NCBI RefSeq assembly: GCF_030770395.1
Contig: NZ_CP132480.1
Location: 2,226,714-2,290,713, forward strand
Reading direction: 5' to 3'
Source of the DNA: Telluria beijingensis
Lineage (GTDB): Bacteria > Pseudomonadota > Gammaproteobacteria > Burkholderiales > Burkholderiaceae_D
Length of the DNA stretch: 64,000 bases
The notes under the pieces: generated by a model
What the model was told of the DNA's origin: nothing
Databases searched by the model: none
Seen by the model: the letters and a program-made list of their open reading frames with translations, nothing else
Program-made: the position numbers and the translations under genes
Part shown: one piece after another, positions 20,763-28,209 of the stretch
How positions within the stretch are numbered: the first letter of the stretch is position 1
How the letters are laid out: each line of letters opens with the position of its first letter

Positions 20763-21277
20763 ACCCGGTGCAGCGGGTGGCGATCCTGGGCGCCGAATCA
20801 TCCGGCAAGTCGACCCTGGCCGAGGCGCTGGGGCGCCGCTACGGCACACGGTGGGTGCCCGAATACCTGCGTGAATTCGTCGATACGCTGGGACGTGTAC
20901 CGCACGAGGACGACCAGTACGGCATCGCACTGACCCAGCGCGCACGCGAGGATGCGGCGGCAGCGGAAGCACGGCGCTTCCTGTTCTGCGACACCACGCC
21001 CCTGATGACAGCGCTTTACAGCAGGGTGTACTGGGAACGGGTGGATGCGCAGCTGGCGGCGCTCGACGCGCGCCACGACTATGCCTGGACCTTCGTCACG
21101 GCGCCGGATACGCCGTGGGAACCGGATGGCCTGCAGCGCGAATCGGAGGCGGTGCGCCAGATGGTGCACCGGATGCTGGTCGAGACGCTGGCGGAACGCG
21201 GCATCTTCTATACGCTATTGGAAGGCGGCCTGCCGCACCGGATGCGGCAGGTCGAAGGGGTGCTCGGCCAGCCTTGA
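20759..21277 (+). CDS. NadR-type nicotinamide riboside kinase
   Basis: A 172-residue P-loop kinase. Walker A is GAESSGKST (about residues 11-19), followed by the RNK-domain pattern WVPEYLREFVD and FCDTTPLMTALYSR. The C-terminal FVTAPDTPWEPDGLQRESEAVRQ matches the lid region of the NadR kinase domain. It would phosphorylate nicotinamide riboside to NMN, feeding NAD synthesis. The HTH and adenylyltransferase domains of full-length NadR are absent, so this is a stand-alone kinase. The start overlaps the pnuC stop (ATGA), indicating translational coupling with the transporter. Confidence 0.88.
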   Translation: MNPVQRVAILGAESSGKSTLAEALGRRYGTRWVPEYLREFVDTLGRVPHEDDQYGIALTQRAREDAAAAEARRFLFCDTTPLMTALYSRVYWERVDAQLAALDARHDYAWTFVTAPDTPWEPDGLQRESEAVRQMVHRMLVETLAERGIFYTLLEGGLPHRMRQVEGVLGQP

Positions 21278-21280
21278 TCC

Positions 21281-22420
21281 TCAGGTCTTCGGCAAGCTCG
21301 CGGCCAGGTCGAGCCACGATTGCGGCTGCGGCTTGCCGCGCTCGCGCACGCCGAAGAAGGTCACCACCAGCTCGCCCTGGTCGTCGAAGAACTCGACCGA
21401 GGTGACGCCGGCGCGGCGCACCACGTAGCCGCTGCGCAGCGCGCTGTCGCGCAGGTGCAGGTTGAAGTCGGGGTCGAGCACATTGAACCAGCCTTCGGCC
21501 GCCGTCACCTTGTTCACCTTGCCGCTATAGATCTGGGTCAGGGCGCCGTTGCCGAGGAAGGCCATGATGGCCACCTGGTTTTTCGCGGCGTCTTCCAGCA
21601 GCTTGCGCACCGCCTGCGGCGCGACCGGTTGCACCACGCCGCCAGGCGCCAGGCGCAGCGCCTGTTCGCGCGTGAGACCGAACTCGGACACGATGCGGTT
21701 GAACTGGTGGACGTCGGTCATCTCTTGCCAGGCGGTCTGGAATTCCTTGATGTCGATCGCGCTGTCCGGCTTGACGGCTGGCTTGGGCGCAGGCGGCGTC
21801 ACATCCAGTTGCGCGCCCTGGCTCGGGTTGCGGAAGTCGCGCACCAGCTTGTCGAACACCGCGATATTGGCGTCGTCGCGAAGGTAGAGCTTGTGCACGG
21901 CATCGCCATGGGCGTCGAAGAATTGCAGGCTGCGGTTGACGGCGCCATCGCGGCCCGGTTGCGTCACGGCGAAGGCGTACTTCCATTTTGCGAACTGGAA
22001 GCGCAGGTCGATCGGGCCGCCCAGGTAGCCGCCGGCGATGTTCAGGTTGCGCGCTTCGCGCTCGGCCTCGTCGGCGCTGGCTTTCTCGGCCTGCTTCGGG
22101 ATGCGCATGGCCACGCCGGTGGTCTCGATCACGCCGTTCTCGTTGCGGGTCAGCGCCATCACCTTGCCCAGGTCGAGGGCGCGGCGCATGATCTCGCGCG
22201 GGGCGTGGTCGGCTTCCTTCAGTCGCACCACGGTGCTGCCGATGCTTGTTGCGAGCAGCTCGGCTTCGGACACCTTCAGCTGGCGCGCGGCGTCGCGCGT
22301 CTGCAGGCGCGGCTCCTTGGCCTTCAGCGCATTCCACTGTTCCAGCAATTGCGGGCTGGCGTGGGCGGGGATGACTGCCAGGGCGATGGCGGCGGCCAGG
22401 ATGTGACGGGTGAGTTTCAT
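21281..22420 (-). CDS. HemS/HmuS-like heme-binding protein with a signal peptide
   Basis: A 379-residue protein that aligns through its length with HemS/HmuS hemin-degrading factors, including the double-domain layout, SLQFFDAHGDAVHKLYL in the first half and MTDVHQFNRIV ... LTREQALRLAP in the second, whose His corresponds to the heme-ligand histidine of HemS. Unlike the usual cytoplasmic members, it carries an extra N-terminal signal peptide (MKLTRHILAAAIALAVIPAHA) before the point where HemS begins. The start is fixed by AAGGAGCCCCC just upstream. A perfect Fur box lies 111 bp before the start, so iron repression is expected. Export implies heme handling in the periplasm, which is inferred. 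Confidence 0.85.
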   Translation of the reverse strand: MKLTRHILAAAIALAVIPAHASPQLLEQWNALKAKEPRLQTRDAARQLKVSEAELLATSIGSTVVRLKEADHAPREIMRRALDLGKVMALTRNENGVIETTGVAMRIPKQAEKASADEAEREARNLNIAGGYLGGPIDLRFQFAKWKYAFAVTQPGRDGAVNRSLQFFDAHGDAVHKLYLRDDANIAVFDKLVRDFRNPSQGAQLDVTPPAPKPAVKPDSAIDIKEFQTAWQEMTDVHQFNRIVSEFGLTREQALRLAPGGVVQPVAPQAVRKLLEDAAKNQVAIMAFLGNGALTQIYSGKVNKVTAAEGWFNVLDPDFNLHLRDSALRSGYVVRRAGVTSVEFFDDQGELVVTFFGVRERGKPQPQSWLDLAASLPKT

Positions 22421-22494
22421 GTTCAGGGGGCTCCTTATTCAATTGCCCATGCTCCGCCAGGCACGCCTGCGTGGGCAGGCATGCTAAGCGAGCT

Positions 22495-22526
22495 AATCAT
22501 TGCGAATGATTCGCGTTTCATTCGCA
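22495..22526. promoter_or_regulatory. Overlapping inverted repeats beside the Fur box
   Basis: Two perfect inverted repeats overlap: AATCATT-GCG-AATGATT at 22495-22511 and TGCGAATGA-N8-TCATTCGCA at 22501-22526. Their AATGATT half-sites resemble Fur half-sites. They lie between the Fur box and the hemS-like start codon and may be a second, weaker Fur site or another operator. Confidence 0.5.
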
Positions 22527-22530
22527 TATT

Positions 22531-22551
22531 AAATGATAATGATTATCATTT
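22531..22551. promoter_or_regulatory. Fur box upstream of the hemS-like gene
   Basis: AAATGATAATGATTATCATTT is a perfect palindrome around one central G, containing the 7-1-7 Fur core TGATAAT-G-ATTATCA. It lies 111 bp upstream of the hemS-like start and 137 bp upstream of the HDOD gene on the other strand, so it could control either, most plausibly the heme gene. Confidence 0.88.
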
Positions 22552-22644
22552 GCAATATGGGGGAAGTCGATTTTTTCCACGCACGCCAGTCCAGTCTTGA
22601 CGAACGATAAATCTTTACAAGAGCATGACTATTTGTTTCTGTAA

Positions 22645-22656
22645 GGCATTACAATG
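22645..22656 (+). promoter_or_regulatory. Shared promoter-like element upstream of HDOD gene 2
   Basis: GGCATTACAATG, identical to the 12-mer at 14560-14571, lies 31 bp before the start codon of the HDOD paralogue. TACAAT fits a -10 hexamer. Confidence 0.5.
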
Positions 22657-22687
22657 AAGGGATTTTTCGAACGTAGAGCGGGGCGCT

Positions 22688-23656
22688 ATGAAAAACTGGA
22701 TTGGACGCATGCTGGGCGGTTCAGGTAAAGAGGCGGAGGCTGCGGCCGTCGTCAGCGCGCCGGCGACGATCGAAAACGACGAAGAAATGGCGAACCAGGT
22801 GCACGCCACCTACTACCGCTGGCTGACCGCCTCCAGCGGCTTCAACGCCACGCCGGAACAGGAAGCGCAGATCCTGGCCGAGGTGCGCTCGCTGGCCGCC
22901 GATCCCGTCTGCGCGTCGGGACTGGTGCCGCGCATCCCCGAGCTGGTGTCGCAGCTGCTCACCGCGCTATCCGACGAAAACATCTCGACCAGCGCCCTGT
23001 CGGCCCAGGTGGGCCGCGACCTGGTGCTGGTGGCCGAAGTGATCCGCGAGGCCAACAGCGCCTATTACCGCCCGATGACCCCGATCGAGACCCTGGAAGG
23101 CGCGGTGACGATGCTCGGCCTGAACGGCCTGCGCATGCTGCTGGCGCGAATCGCCTTCCGGCCGCTGGTGCGGGTGAAGGTACAGGGCGTGGCGCGCCAG
23201 GTGGCTCCCAACGTCTGGAAGCACTCCGAGCGCTGCGCCTTTGCGGCCAGCGTGATGGCGCCGGGCCTGTCGGCCGGCGTGTTCGAATCCTACCTGGCCG
23301 GCCTGATGCAGAATCTCGGCCTGCAGGTCGCGTTCCAGGTGGCCGACCGCATTTGCGAAGGCAAGGTGCCCGGCTCCAGCGAATTCGGCATCGAGCTGTT
23401 CGCGGCCAGCCGCCAGCTGTCGTCGGTGATCGCCAATCACTGGGATTTCCCGCCCGAGGTGGTGGAGGCAATCGAGCAGGCGGGCGAAGCGGATGGCCCG
23501 CACCTGGCGCAGGCCCTGGCCCAGGGCGACCGCATCGCCAAGCTGCGGCTGTTGCTCGATGCCGAGGTGATCGAGGAAGACGACACGCTGATTACGCAAG
23601 GGTTGAATGGGTTCCAGCGGCGGTGCCTGGGTAAGCTGAAGGATTTGTCGGATTAG
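22688..23656 (+). CDS. HDOD-domain signalling protein, copy 2
   Basis: A 322-residue paralogue of the protein at 14601-15560, alignable from end to end: MKNWIGRMLGG, then a variable acidic linker, TYYRWLTASSGF, EVIREANSAYYRP, GLNGLRMLLARIAFRPL, ESYLAGLMQNLGLQVAF, HWDFPPEVVEAI and a matching C-terminus (RRCLGKLKDL). The HDOD core occupies about residues 75-290. Unlike copy 1 it has no EcsC partner downstream and appears monocistronic. Divergence is mostly in the linker and surface residues, consistent with an older duplication. It likely acts in signal transduction, with unknown partner and ligand. Confidence 0.82.
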   Translation: MKNWIGRMLGGSGKEAEAAAVVSAPATIENDEEMANQVHATYYRWLTASSGFNATPEQEAQILAEVRSLAADPVCASGLVPRIPELVSQLLTALSDENISTSALSAQVGRDLVLVAEVIREANSAYYRPMTPIETLEGAVTMLGLNGLRMLLARIAFRPLVRVKVQGVARQVAPNVWKHSERCAFAASVMAPGLSAGVFESYLAGLMQNLGLQVAFQVADRICEGKVPGSSEFGIELFAASRQLSSVIANHWDFPPEVVEAIEQAGEADGPHLAQALAQGDRIAKLRLLLDAEVIEEDDTLITQGLNGFQRRCLGKLKDLSD

Positions 23657-23864
23657 GTACGTGGCGCCAGCTCTTTTTCGCACGCGTTTCGTACTGCATC
23701 AATAGTTCTTGATGCCAAATACATACTGCATGGACACCCATTCAGTTCGCCTTTACGATTCCTTCCGGTTAATTGATCACGTATCGTGAACTGAGGGCGG
23801 ACGCAGGTCGATGCAAAAACACGGCTTCGTGTTTTGTCCGCATTCCATCATTCTCGGAGGGCGT

Positions 23865-24557
23865 ATGCTCAGGAAACTCTTTGCAGCACTTGGCATGGCG
23901 GTAGCGTCAGGTAGCGCCGTGGCTTCGACCGGGCTCCACAATCCATATGCGGAGTCGCACGTTAATTTCATGTACAACCTGCTGTTCTGCGACGATCTGG
24001 CACTGTTTGACGGGCAGGACGGCAAGCGGAGTGACGGCCTGCTATCGTCAGTCCTCGCCGAATCGGCTAGTGCAGAAAGTCTTCTCGACATCGCGCGCGA
24101 CGACAAGAACGAGGGAAGGATACGTGCAGTCGCCTATCACCGGCTGCGCATGCTGGGCAAGACGGGTCTGTCAAAAGAGCTGTTGGGCGTCATCGTCGAG
24201 GTTCCTCTTGAAGGCGGACTGGACGTGCTGGCTGCATTTAGCGAAGGAGGCGTGCGCTATCTGAACCAATCCGGGAAAGTGCTTGTCGTTGAGGGAGAGA
24301 ACACACCTGTTTCGCAACGGGCTAGAGAACTCATCGCGGTCTCACGTCCAGTCATCGACAAGATCGGCCCATGGGAAGAGGATCGTTTACCGCCGCCGAA
24401 AGCGGGAAACATCCGCATTACATTCCTTGTCTCGGATGGGCTTTATTTCGGCGAGGGTTCCGCCGAAATTTTCCGGAACGACGAGATGGCTGGACCGGTT
24501 TTGGCGAAGGCCACGCAACTGCTCCAGGAAGCTGTCAAACTCGGTACGGAAAAATAA
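23865..24557 (+). CDS. Secreted protein of unknown function, lower GC than neighbours
   Basis: A 230-residue protein with a signal peptide (MLRKLFAALGMAVASGSAVAS). GGAGG at 23856-23860 fixes the ATG at 23865. The mature part is mostly helical in appearance (SLLDIARDDKNEGRIRAVAYHRLRMLGK), ending with a strand-rich segment (NIRITFLVSDGLYFGEGSAEIF). I do not recognise the family. Base composition is visibly less GC-rich than the flanking genes: the stretch 24301-24360 has 33 G/C of 60, against 45 of 60 at 23221-23280 in the HDOD gene, and synonymous codons include many A/T-ending ones. This suggests more recent acquisition. A bidirectional terminator follows. Confidence 0.7.
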   Translation: MLRKLFAALGMAVASGSAVASTGLHNPYAESHVNFMYNLLFCDDLALFDGQDGKRSDGLLSSVLAESASAESLLDIARDDKNEGRIRAVAYHRLRMLGKTGLSKELLGVIVEVPLEGGLDVLAAFSEGGVRYLNQSGKVLVVEGENTPVSQRARELIAVSRPVIDKIGPWEEDRLPPPKAGNIRITFLVSDGLYFGEGSAEIFRNDEMAGPVLAKATQLLQEAVKLGTEK

Positions 24558-24563
24558 GGAACC

Positions 24564-24597
24564 TGTCCTCGTGTGCGCTGCAGCGAACACGAGGACA
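24564..24597. terminator. Bidirectional terminator between convergent genes
   Basis: An 11-bp perfect stem TGTCCTCGTGT / ACACGAGGACA encloses a second palindrome CGCTGCAGCG. On the minus strand it is followed by TTCCTTATTTTT, a convincing U-tract; on the plus strand the tail is weaker (TCGTTCT). It sits between the secreted-protein gene and the TonB receptor. Confidence 0.75.
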
Positions 24598-24613
24598 TCG
24601 TTCTCAGCCCAGA

Positions 24614-26755
24614 TCAGAAATCGATCTGCGCCGACACCCTGAACGTCCGCGGCGCCCCCGGCAGCAGATACCCGCCCAGCGACTGCGTCACATCGCGCCA
24701 GTAGAACTTGTCGAAAGCATTGTCCACCCGCGCCCGGATGACCGTGTTCAGCCCTCCCGCGCGCAGCAGGTAGGACGCGCCGAAGCCCGCCACGTGATAC
24801 CCCGGCACCTTCACCCGATTGGCCGGATCGAACACCTTATTGCCCGAATACTGCCACTGCGCGTCCAGCTTCAGTCCCGCCACCTGTGGCACCGCGTACT
24901 CGATCCACGCGGTCGTGCGCAGCTCCGGCACATTGGTCACGCGCTTGCCTTCGGTCGCCGCGTCGCCCGTGTCCTTCTGGTCGGTGTCGAGCGCCATCAG
25001 CGACAGGCTGTAGTTCAGGCTAGGCGTGGCCTTGCCCATCGCCGACAGTTCGACCCCGCGGTGCGTCTGCTCGCCGGCGCGCACGAAGGTGTTGGCTGCG
25101 TTCGTGTATTCCAGGCCCTGGCGGATCTCGAACAGCGCGCCGGACAAGGCCAGTTGCTCGTTCACGTTGCGCTTGACGCCGAACTCCAGCTGCTTCGAGC
25201 GGCTCGGCGGCAGGGCGGTGTTCTGGTTGCTGGTCTCCATCGGCGCGATGCCGCCATACTGCAGGCCATGGCTGATCGAGCCATACACGCGCCAGTCGCG
25301 GGCCGGCGCATACACCAGCGCCACGTTCGGCAGCGCGAACGAGTCCTTCGCGTGCACCCAGCCGCCGTCGATCTCTTCCAGCGCGTCGAGCTCCAGCTTC
25401 ACGTACCGCACGCCGGCGTGCAGCGACAGTTGCGGCGACAAGGTCATGACGTCCTGCACGAACAGCGAGCGCTCCTGGGTCGCGCGCCGTTCCATCACCG
25501 GGCCGGTCACGCGGTCGCTTGCCACCGGCGGCACGACCGTCGGGTTCCAGATATTGCTGGAGCCGACGTAGTCGTAGACGTACTCGCCGAAGCTGTCGTG
25601 GCGTTCGGCATACGAGGCGCCGACCGTCAAAGCATGGCGCACCGCGCCGGTGCCGAAGCGGCCCTGCAGCATCGCCTGCAGGCCCCAAGGCGTCTTGCGT
25701 TCGCCCGTGCTCTGGAAGTCATACACATCGTAGTCGCCATTCGAGCAGTAGCCCGGATAGAAGCCGTCGCCCTCGTTGCTGCAGCCGTAAGGGAAGGCGG
25801 TGAAGTCATCGCGCTTGAACCAGTGCTTGTTGGCGCTGACGGTGGCGTTCCAGGCGTCGTTGAGGCGGTACTCGAAGCGCAGGCCCAGGTTGCTGCTGTC
25901 GGTATCGACCGGCTTGGTCCACGGCTGGTCGTTGAGCAGGGTCTTGGCCGAGATACCCGTCGGCAGGACTTCGTCGCGGATCAGCTGGTAGCCCGGCGCC
26001 GTGACCTGCGCCTTGTGCTGGTGGTCGAGGTCGATCTGGAACAGCGCGTCCGGCGTGATCTGCCAGTCGAAGGCGGCCGAGACGAACTGGCGCTCGCCGT
26101 CGGCGCCGCGCACATACGATTTCAGGTCTTCGGCTGCGGCATTGATGCGGTAGCCGAAGCGGCGGTCCGCGAAGCGGCCGCCCAGGTCGACCGCGCCATA
26201 CACGGTGCCGCGCTCGCGCACTTCCACCGTGGCCTGGCGCAGCGGCGCACTGGTCGGACGTTTGGTGACGAAGTTGATCATGCCGCCCGGCGCCGCGACG
26301 CCGGCCTGCAGGCCCGCCAGGCCGCGCAGCACCTCGATGCGTTCCTTGTTCTCGAGCGGGATTTGCGTGTCGCCCGAGATCGCGATCATGTCCTTGCGGT
26401 AGCTGGTCGCGTTGTCGAGCGCGAAGCCGCGGATCGAGAACTGCTCGGCGTAGCCGATCGCATTGTAGGCGTCGCCGATCGAGGCGTCGTAGCGGGCGGC
26501 GTCGGTGGCGCTGCGGATCGACAGGTCCTGCATCTGGCCCTGGCTGATCGAGGTGATCGAGGCTGGGGCATCGAGCAGCTGGACGTCGGAGAAGCCGCCG
26601 ACGCTGGCGCGGTCGAGGGCGATCCATTTGCTGCCGGTGACGACCACCGAGGCGACTGGATTGTCCGGCTGCGCCTGCGCGGCGGCCTCGGACGACAGGG
26701 AAAACGCCTGCACGACGGCGCAGGCGAGGATGGTGTGCTTCGTGGTGAATGTCAT
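24614..26755 (-). CDS. TonB-dependent outer-membrane receptor under TPP riboswitch control (probable thiamine uptake)
   Basis: A 713-residue TonB-dependent receptor. After a signal peptide (ending SEAAAQ) comes a plug domain (SVVVTGSK, DAPASITSI, YAEQFSIRGFAL, IEVLRGLAGLQAG, GGMINFVTKRP) and a 22-strand barrel ending in an aromatic C-terminal strand (FRVSAQIDF). Domain matching alone would label it a ferric-siderophore receptor. Its leader, however, holds a clear TPP riboswitch and no Fur box, so its job is more likely import of thiamine or a precursor. No thiamine inner-membrane transporter is next to it. The start at 26755 puts the signal peptide first; upstream in-frame Met would add a charged, unneeded extension. 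Confidence 0.88.
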   Translation of the reverse strand: MTFTTKHTILACAVVQAFSLSSEAAAQAQPDNPVASVVVTGSKWIALDRASVGGFSDVQLLDAPASITSISQGQMQDLSIRSATDAARYDASIGDAYNAIGYAEQFSIRGFALDNATSYRKDMIAISGDTQIPLENKERIEVLRGLAGLQAGVAAPGGMINFVTKRPTSAPLRQATVEVRERGTVYGAVDLGGRFADRRFGYRINAAAEDLKSYVRGADGERQFVSAAFDWQITPDALFQIDLDHQHKAQVTAPGYQLIRDEVLPTGISAKTLLNDQPWTKPVDTDSSNLGLRFEYRLNDAWNATVSANKHWFKRDDFTAFPYGCSNEGDGFYPGYCSNGDYDVYDFQSTGERKTPWGLQAMLQGRFGTGAVRHALTVGASYAERHDSFGEYVYDYVGSSNIWNPTVVPPVASDRVTGPVMERRATQERSLFVQDVMTLSPQLSLHAGVRYVKLELDALEEIDGGWVHAKDSFALPNVALVYAPARDWRVYGSISHGLQYGGIAPMETSNQNTALPPSRSKQLEFGVKRNVNEQLALSGALFEIRQGLEYTNAANTFVRAGEQTHRGVELSAMGKATPSLNYSLSLMALDTDQKDTGDAATEGKRVTNVPELRTTAWIEYAVPQVAGLKLDAQWQYSGNKVFDPANRVKVPGYHVAGFGASYLLRAGGLNTVIRARVDNAFDKFYWRDVTQSLGGYLLPGAPRTFRVSAQIDF

Positions 26756-26770
26756 GGTTTGCTCGTGTTC

Positions 26771-26788
26771 GCGCGCCACGCGGCGCGC
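26771..26788 (-). other. Hairpin just upstream of the TonB receptor start
   Basis: A 7-bp perfect stem GCGCGCC/GGCGCGC with a 4-base loop ends 15 bp before the start codon, downstream of the TPP aptamer. It is positioned to affect ribosome access and could belong to the riboswitch expression platform; no U-tract follows, so it is not a terminator. Confidence 0.4.
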
Positions 26789-26851
26789 TGCTTTTATCAA
26801 AGCCGGAGCCAACGTGGGGGAAGGGCAAACGAATGGGGGTGCTGCTTTGCG

Positions 26852-26932
26852 CTTTCCTTCGCTGGCATTATCCAGATCAGGTACGAAGGGTATCTCTCAC
26901 CCGGAACAAAGTTCCAGGACCCCTAGCGAAGG
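26852..26932 (-). ncRNA. TPP riboswitch (THI element)
   Basis: Read on the minus strand, the element shows the TPP aptamer consensus: closing stem CCTTCGCT (26925-26932) paired with AGCGAAGG (26856-26863), GGGGT near the 5' side, GTGAGA (26895-26900), ACCCTT (26886-26891) and the nearly invariant ACCTGATCTGGATAATGCC block (about 26864-26882). It lies about 97 bp upstream of the TonB receptor start codon, in the right orientation. Binding of thiamine pyrophosphate should shut off expression; without a visible terminator, control is probably at translation. Confidence 0.93.
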
Positions 26933-26941
26933 CGCGAGTGT

Positions 26942-26965
26942 ACCACGGCCGCGCGCGGCCGTGGT
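26942..26965. other. 24-bp perfect palindrome between DUF535 gene and riboswitch
   Basis: ACCACGGCCGCG and its reverse complement meet without spacer. Next to it, 26976-26993 forms another stem (AGCCTGC-GACG-GCAGGCT). Together they may end transcription of the DUF535 gene, though no U-tract follows. The minus-strand TACACT at about 26937-26942 could be the -10 of the riboswitch transcript, so the palindrome would cover the spacer/-35 region. Confidence 0.45.
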
Positions 26966-27005
26966 GAATCTGGCAAGCCTGCGACGGCAGGCTGTTTGCG
27001 GCCGA

Positions 27006-27899
27006 TCAGGCCTTGGCGGCCGACGGCGCTTCGGCCGGCGCCGGTGCGACGGCGGCCGGCGTCAGCATATGGCGCAGCAGGACGCTGCGCGCCGCGTCGC
27101 CGATGGCGCGCCAGTGTTCGCGGCGCTGGGCCGCGCGCTTGCGGTGCTTGGACGGCATGTCCTGCAAGGGCTTCAGGTAGAACGGCAGCGGCACGAGGAA
27201 GCTGCGCGCATCCAGTTCGGCGCCGCCCAGGATGCGCCAGAAACCGTCATAGCCGTTCTCGAAGGCCTTGTCTTGCGCCGCCTCGTAGGCGACGTGGGCG
27301 TTGCCGCGCACCGCCACCACGCGGTCGAAGCCCAGCGCCTGGGCCGCACCCTGCAGGGCGGCGAAGCAGAAGAAGCTGGGCGAATTATTGGGGAATACGC
27401 GCTCGAAGGCCTCGAAGGCCCCGCCGGCGTCGCGCCACAGGCCCGCGTTGCGGGTGACGAAGGGGACGACCGGCAGGTCGACGCCGACTACCGCGCCCTC
27501 GACCCAGGTCCAGGACAGGCGGTGCAGCACCTTGCCGTCGGCGAGCAGGGACAGCGTCAGCTCGCCTTCCGGGTCGATGCGCGGCGCATGCTCGAGCCGC
27601 AGGACAAAGCTGCCGCCGTCCTCCTCGTGCTGCCACAGCACCAGGCCGTCGTGGTGCACGGCCTGGCGGTAGGCGCCGTTGAAGATCGCGTCCTCGAAAC
27701 GGTAATGGGCCAGCACGCAGCGCATGCGCTCGCGCACGCCCAGGCCGCGCGCCAGGTAGTCGCGGCCGCTCACGCGGCGGAACAGGTCGTCGTCGGGCGC
27801 GTTTTCAAGACGGCGCAGCAGCTTCAGGCGGGACAGGGACTGGTGCTCGCGCCAATAGCGCAGCGCATGCCAGCGTTGGGTCAATCGAGCGAAGATCAT
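27006..27899 (-). CDS. DUF535 (VirK/YbjX-like) family protein
   Basis: A 297-residue protein matching the DUF535/VirK/YbjX family: an N-terminal helical part (RYWREHQSLSRLKLLRRLEN), the central region with AHYRFEDAIF, LRLEH and GELTLSLLADGKVLHRLSWTWV, and PSFFCFAALQGAAQALGFDRVVAV followed by ENGYDGFWRILGG. Members are linked to envelope stress, peptide resistance or virulence in enteric bacteria, with unknown biochemistry. No signal peptide is seen. The start at 27899 is preferred because GGAG lies 8 bp upstream; an ATG four codons earlier is possible. The C-terminal Ala/Pro-rich tail (about 25 residues) is probably disordered. Confidence 0.82.
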   Translation of the reverse strand: MIFARLTQRWHALRYWREHQSLSRLKLLRRLENAPDDDLFRRVSGRDYLARGLGVRERMRCVLAHYRFEDAIFNGAYRQAVHHDGLVLWQHEEDGGSFVLRLEHAPRIDPEGELTLSLLADGKVLHRLSWTWVEGAVVGVDLPVVPFVTRNAGLWRDAGGAFEAFERVFPNNSPSFFCFAALQGAAQALGFDRVVAVRGNAHVAYEAAQDKAFENGYDGFWRILGGAELDARSFLVPLPFYLKPLQDMPSKHRKRAAQRREHWRAIGDAARSVLLRHMLTPAAVAPAPAEAPSAAKA

Positions 27900-28209
27900 C
27901 GAGCGCTCCATTCGGCTTAAAAGGACGTGTACTCCTGCCCACCACGGGATGGTGGACCATGCTCAGCGCAATGGCAAGAAACAATTCCGCTGTGCAATTA
28001 TGTGCCGAATTGCTAACTCGTGCCCGGAGGCAGTGCAAATAGTAGTGGGGAACCAAGGCGGACGTGGTCGGTCATGATGCTCTCTCTGGACGTTATGACT
28101 TATGGTTGTTTTTAGGCATGCACGACAAGACTACCATGTTTGCGGCGCGCCACGCTTCTTCATTCATCATCGATAATGCGCCGGAACCAACCAGCATTGG
28201 AGGCAACCG
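27900..28209. other. Divergent intergenic region
   Basis: About 310 bp between the divergent DUF535 and glutathione S-transferase genes, more AT-rich than the coding sequence, so it should hold both promoters. The only structure noted is GCAATT-N8-AATTGC (27994-28013), a possible operator. No small gene or RNA motif was recognised. Confidence 0.5.

Noticed and set aside
22531..22551. Fur box acting on the HDOD gene
   Set aside because: It is 137 bp from that start, which has its own promoter-like element; the heme gene is the more natural target. Not excluded, but not claimed.
24371..26926. Large plus-strand frame through the TonB receptor
   Set aside because: It is antisense to a gene with an unbroken receptor domain structure and has no recognisable motif.
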